A program made the translations under genes and the position numbers. The notes beneath the pieces are model-generated. The model did no database searches. It saw only the letters and a list, made by a program, of their open reading frames with translations, and was not told where the DNA came from. From positions 1-10,457 of the forward strand of contig DATBFY010000011.1 in assembly GCA_036558265.1 (NCBI GenBank): 10,457 nt of DNA. Direction: 5' to 3'. This stretch comes from RYN-433 sp036558265 (lineage in GTDB: Bacteria; Planctomycetota; Phycisphaerae; Tepidisphaerales; Tepidisphaeraceae). This document shows, in pieces, positions 9,504-10,457 of this stretch; within the stretch, counting starts at the first letter, position 1; each line of letters opens with the position of its first letter.

Positions 9504-10457
9504 TTACACGTGCTTCACCTGCGTCGCACAACCGCGGTTCTTTGCGGATTCGAGGATCGCGTCGCAGACGTACTGCGTCTCCAGCGCATCCCGGAACGTC
9601 GGGGCGCACGGCTTGCCCTTGGCGGCCGCCTCCAGGAAATCGGCGATGTGGTTGACGAAGCTGTGCTCGTAGCCGATCTGCAGGCCCGGCACCCAGTACT
9701 TGTCCATGTACGGGTGCTCGCCGCCGGCGTCGGTGACGTGAATCGAGCGCCAGCCGCGGAGCTTGCCCTCGTCGCGGTGGTCGAAGTACTCCAGGCGGTG
9801 CAGGTCGTGCAGGTCCCAGCGGATGCTGGCCTTCTCGCCGTTGATCTCGAAGGTGTAAAGCGCCTTGTGCCCGCGGGCGTAGCGGGTGGATTCAAACAGC
9901 GCCAGCGAGCCGTTGTGGAAGCGGCCGAAGGCGATGGCGGCGTCGTCGATGTTAACCTTTTCGACTTTGCCCGTGAGGTTGTGCTTGCGCTCCTTGATGA
10001 ACGTCTCGGTGGTGGCGTTGATCGAGTCGATGTTGCCGTTGAGCCAGAGGGCGGTATCAATGCAGTGGGCGAGAAGATCGCCGGTGACGCCGCTGCCCGA
10101 AGCGGCGGCGTCGAGTCGCCACAGGCCCTGCCCGCCCTGGGGGAGGTCGGCGGAGATCGTCCAGTCCTGGAGGAAGTTGGCGCGGTAGTGGAAGATCTTG
10201 CCGAGCTTGCCCTCGTCGATGATCTTCTTCGCGAGGGCGACCGCCGGCACCTTGCGATAGTTGTACCAGACGGTGTTGACCACGCCCGCCTTCTCGATGG
10301 CCTTGACCATCTCCTCGCCCTCGGCGCCGTTCATGGCCAGGGGCTTTTCGCACAGGATCATCTTCCCGGCTGCGGCGCAGGCGAGGGCGATCTCCTTGTG
10401 CAGGTTGTTGGGGGTGCAGATGTCAACGGCGTCGATGTCCTTGCGATCGACGAGCTT
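9504..10457 (-). CDS. Gfo/Idh/MocA family NAD(P)-dependent oxidoreductase, C-terminal part (cut by window edge)
   Basis: The visible 317 residues run to the stop at 9504; the true start and the GxGxxG nucleotide-binding loop lie beyond the right edge. The open frame continues upstream of the Met at 10361, encoding DAVDICTPNNLH, the end of the Rossmann fold, so that Met is not the start. Fragment residues 36-39 are CEKP, the EKP motif whose Lys is catalytic in the family. A GDLLAHCIDTA motif (His about 131, Asp about 134) gives the usual substrate-pocket His/Asp. The C-terminal alpha/beta domain then runs to the end, with HSFVNHIADFLEAAAKGKP and a final ALETQYVCDAIL helix. Members oxidise or reduce sugars, inositols or related polyols; the substrate cannot be told here. 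No signal peptide can be assessed. The 205-bp gap and hairpins suggest a transcription unit separate from the cytochrome gene. Confidence 0.93.
   Translation of the reverse strand, partial: KLVDRKDIDAVDICTPNNLHKEIALACAAAGKMILCEKPLAMNGAEGEEMVKAIEKAGVVNTVWYNYRKVPAVALAKKIIDEGKLGKIFHYRANFLQDWTISADLPQGGQGLWRLDAAASGSGVTGDLLAHCIDTALWLNGNIDSINATTETFIKERKHNLTGKVEKVNIDDAAIAFGRFHNGSLALFESTRYARGHKALYTFEINGEKASIRWDLHDLHRLEYFDHRDEGKLRGWRSIHVTDAGGEHPYMDKYWVPGLQIGYEHSFVNHIADFLEAAAKGKPCAPTFRDALETQYVCDAILESAKNRGCATQVKHV

Noticed and set aside
9295..9609. 104-codon minus-strand frame across the oxidoreductase end and the intergenic region
   Set aside because: It overlaps the oxidoreductase's C-terminus out of frame, and its middle is a translation of the palindromic repeats.

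Overview
The window looks like a chromosomal segment of a planctomycete (or a close PVC relative). It is GC-rich. It carries three protein types typical of that group: a PSCyt1/DUF1549 (PSCyt2)/DUF1553 (PSD1) protein paired with a DUF1501 protein, an exported multi-haem c-type cytochrome beside a sugar-dehydrogenase-like beta-propeller, and a Gfo/Idh/MocA oxidoreductase. This assignment comes from family recognition by eye; no search was run. I see no tRNA, rRNA, CRISPR array, transposase, integrase or phage gene.

Layout, left to right. (1) 1-3645, minus strand: a large exported PSCyt1/DUF1549/DUF1553 protein (337-3645) is followed after 39 nt by the N-terminal part of a Tat-exported DUF1501 protein (1-297, cut by the window edge). 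A perfect 8-bp GC-rich hairpin sits directly against the second gene's ribosome binding site. (2) 3646-3810: a divergent intergenic region. (3) 3811-4890, plus strand: three small uncharacterised genes, all in the same reading frame. They encode a 131-aa soluble protein, a 79-aa helical protein and a 125-aa protein with two membrane segments. (4) 4891-5239: a 349-bp gap between convergent genes with no convincing gene. (5) 5240-9298, minus strand: an 838-aa five-haem cytochrome c with a PA14-like N-terminus, then after 39 nt a 500-aa exported propeller protein. The propeller's signal peptide is encoded largely by tandem repeats. (6) 9299-9503: an intergenic region with two small hairpins, one with an 8-bp perfect stem. 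(7) 9504-10457, minus strand: the C-terminal 317 residues of a Gfo/Idh/MocA oxidoreductase, cut by the right edge.

How the genes may work together (inference): the cytochrome and propeller look like a periplasmic oxidation module in which a soluble dehydrogenase-like protein passes electrons to a five-haem partner. The PSCyt1/PSD1 plus DUF1501 pair is a recurrent planctomycete exported unit of unknown biochemistry, often suspected to act in carbohydrate breakdown. The Gfo/Idh/MocA enzyme fits sugar metabolism. Nothing here is a clear-cut new system. The items most worth a second look are the repeat-derived signal peptide, the separate cytochrome and propeller genes, the hairpins against gene starts and ends, and the three same-frame small genes.
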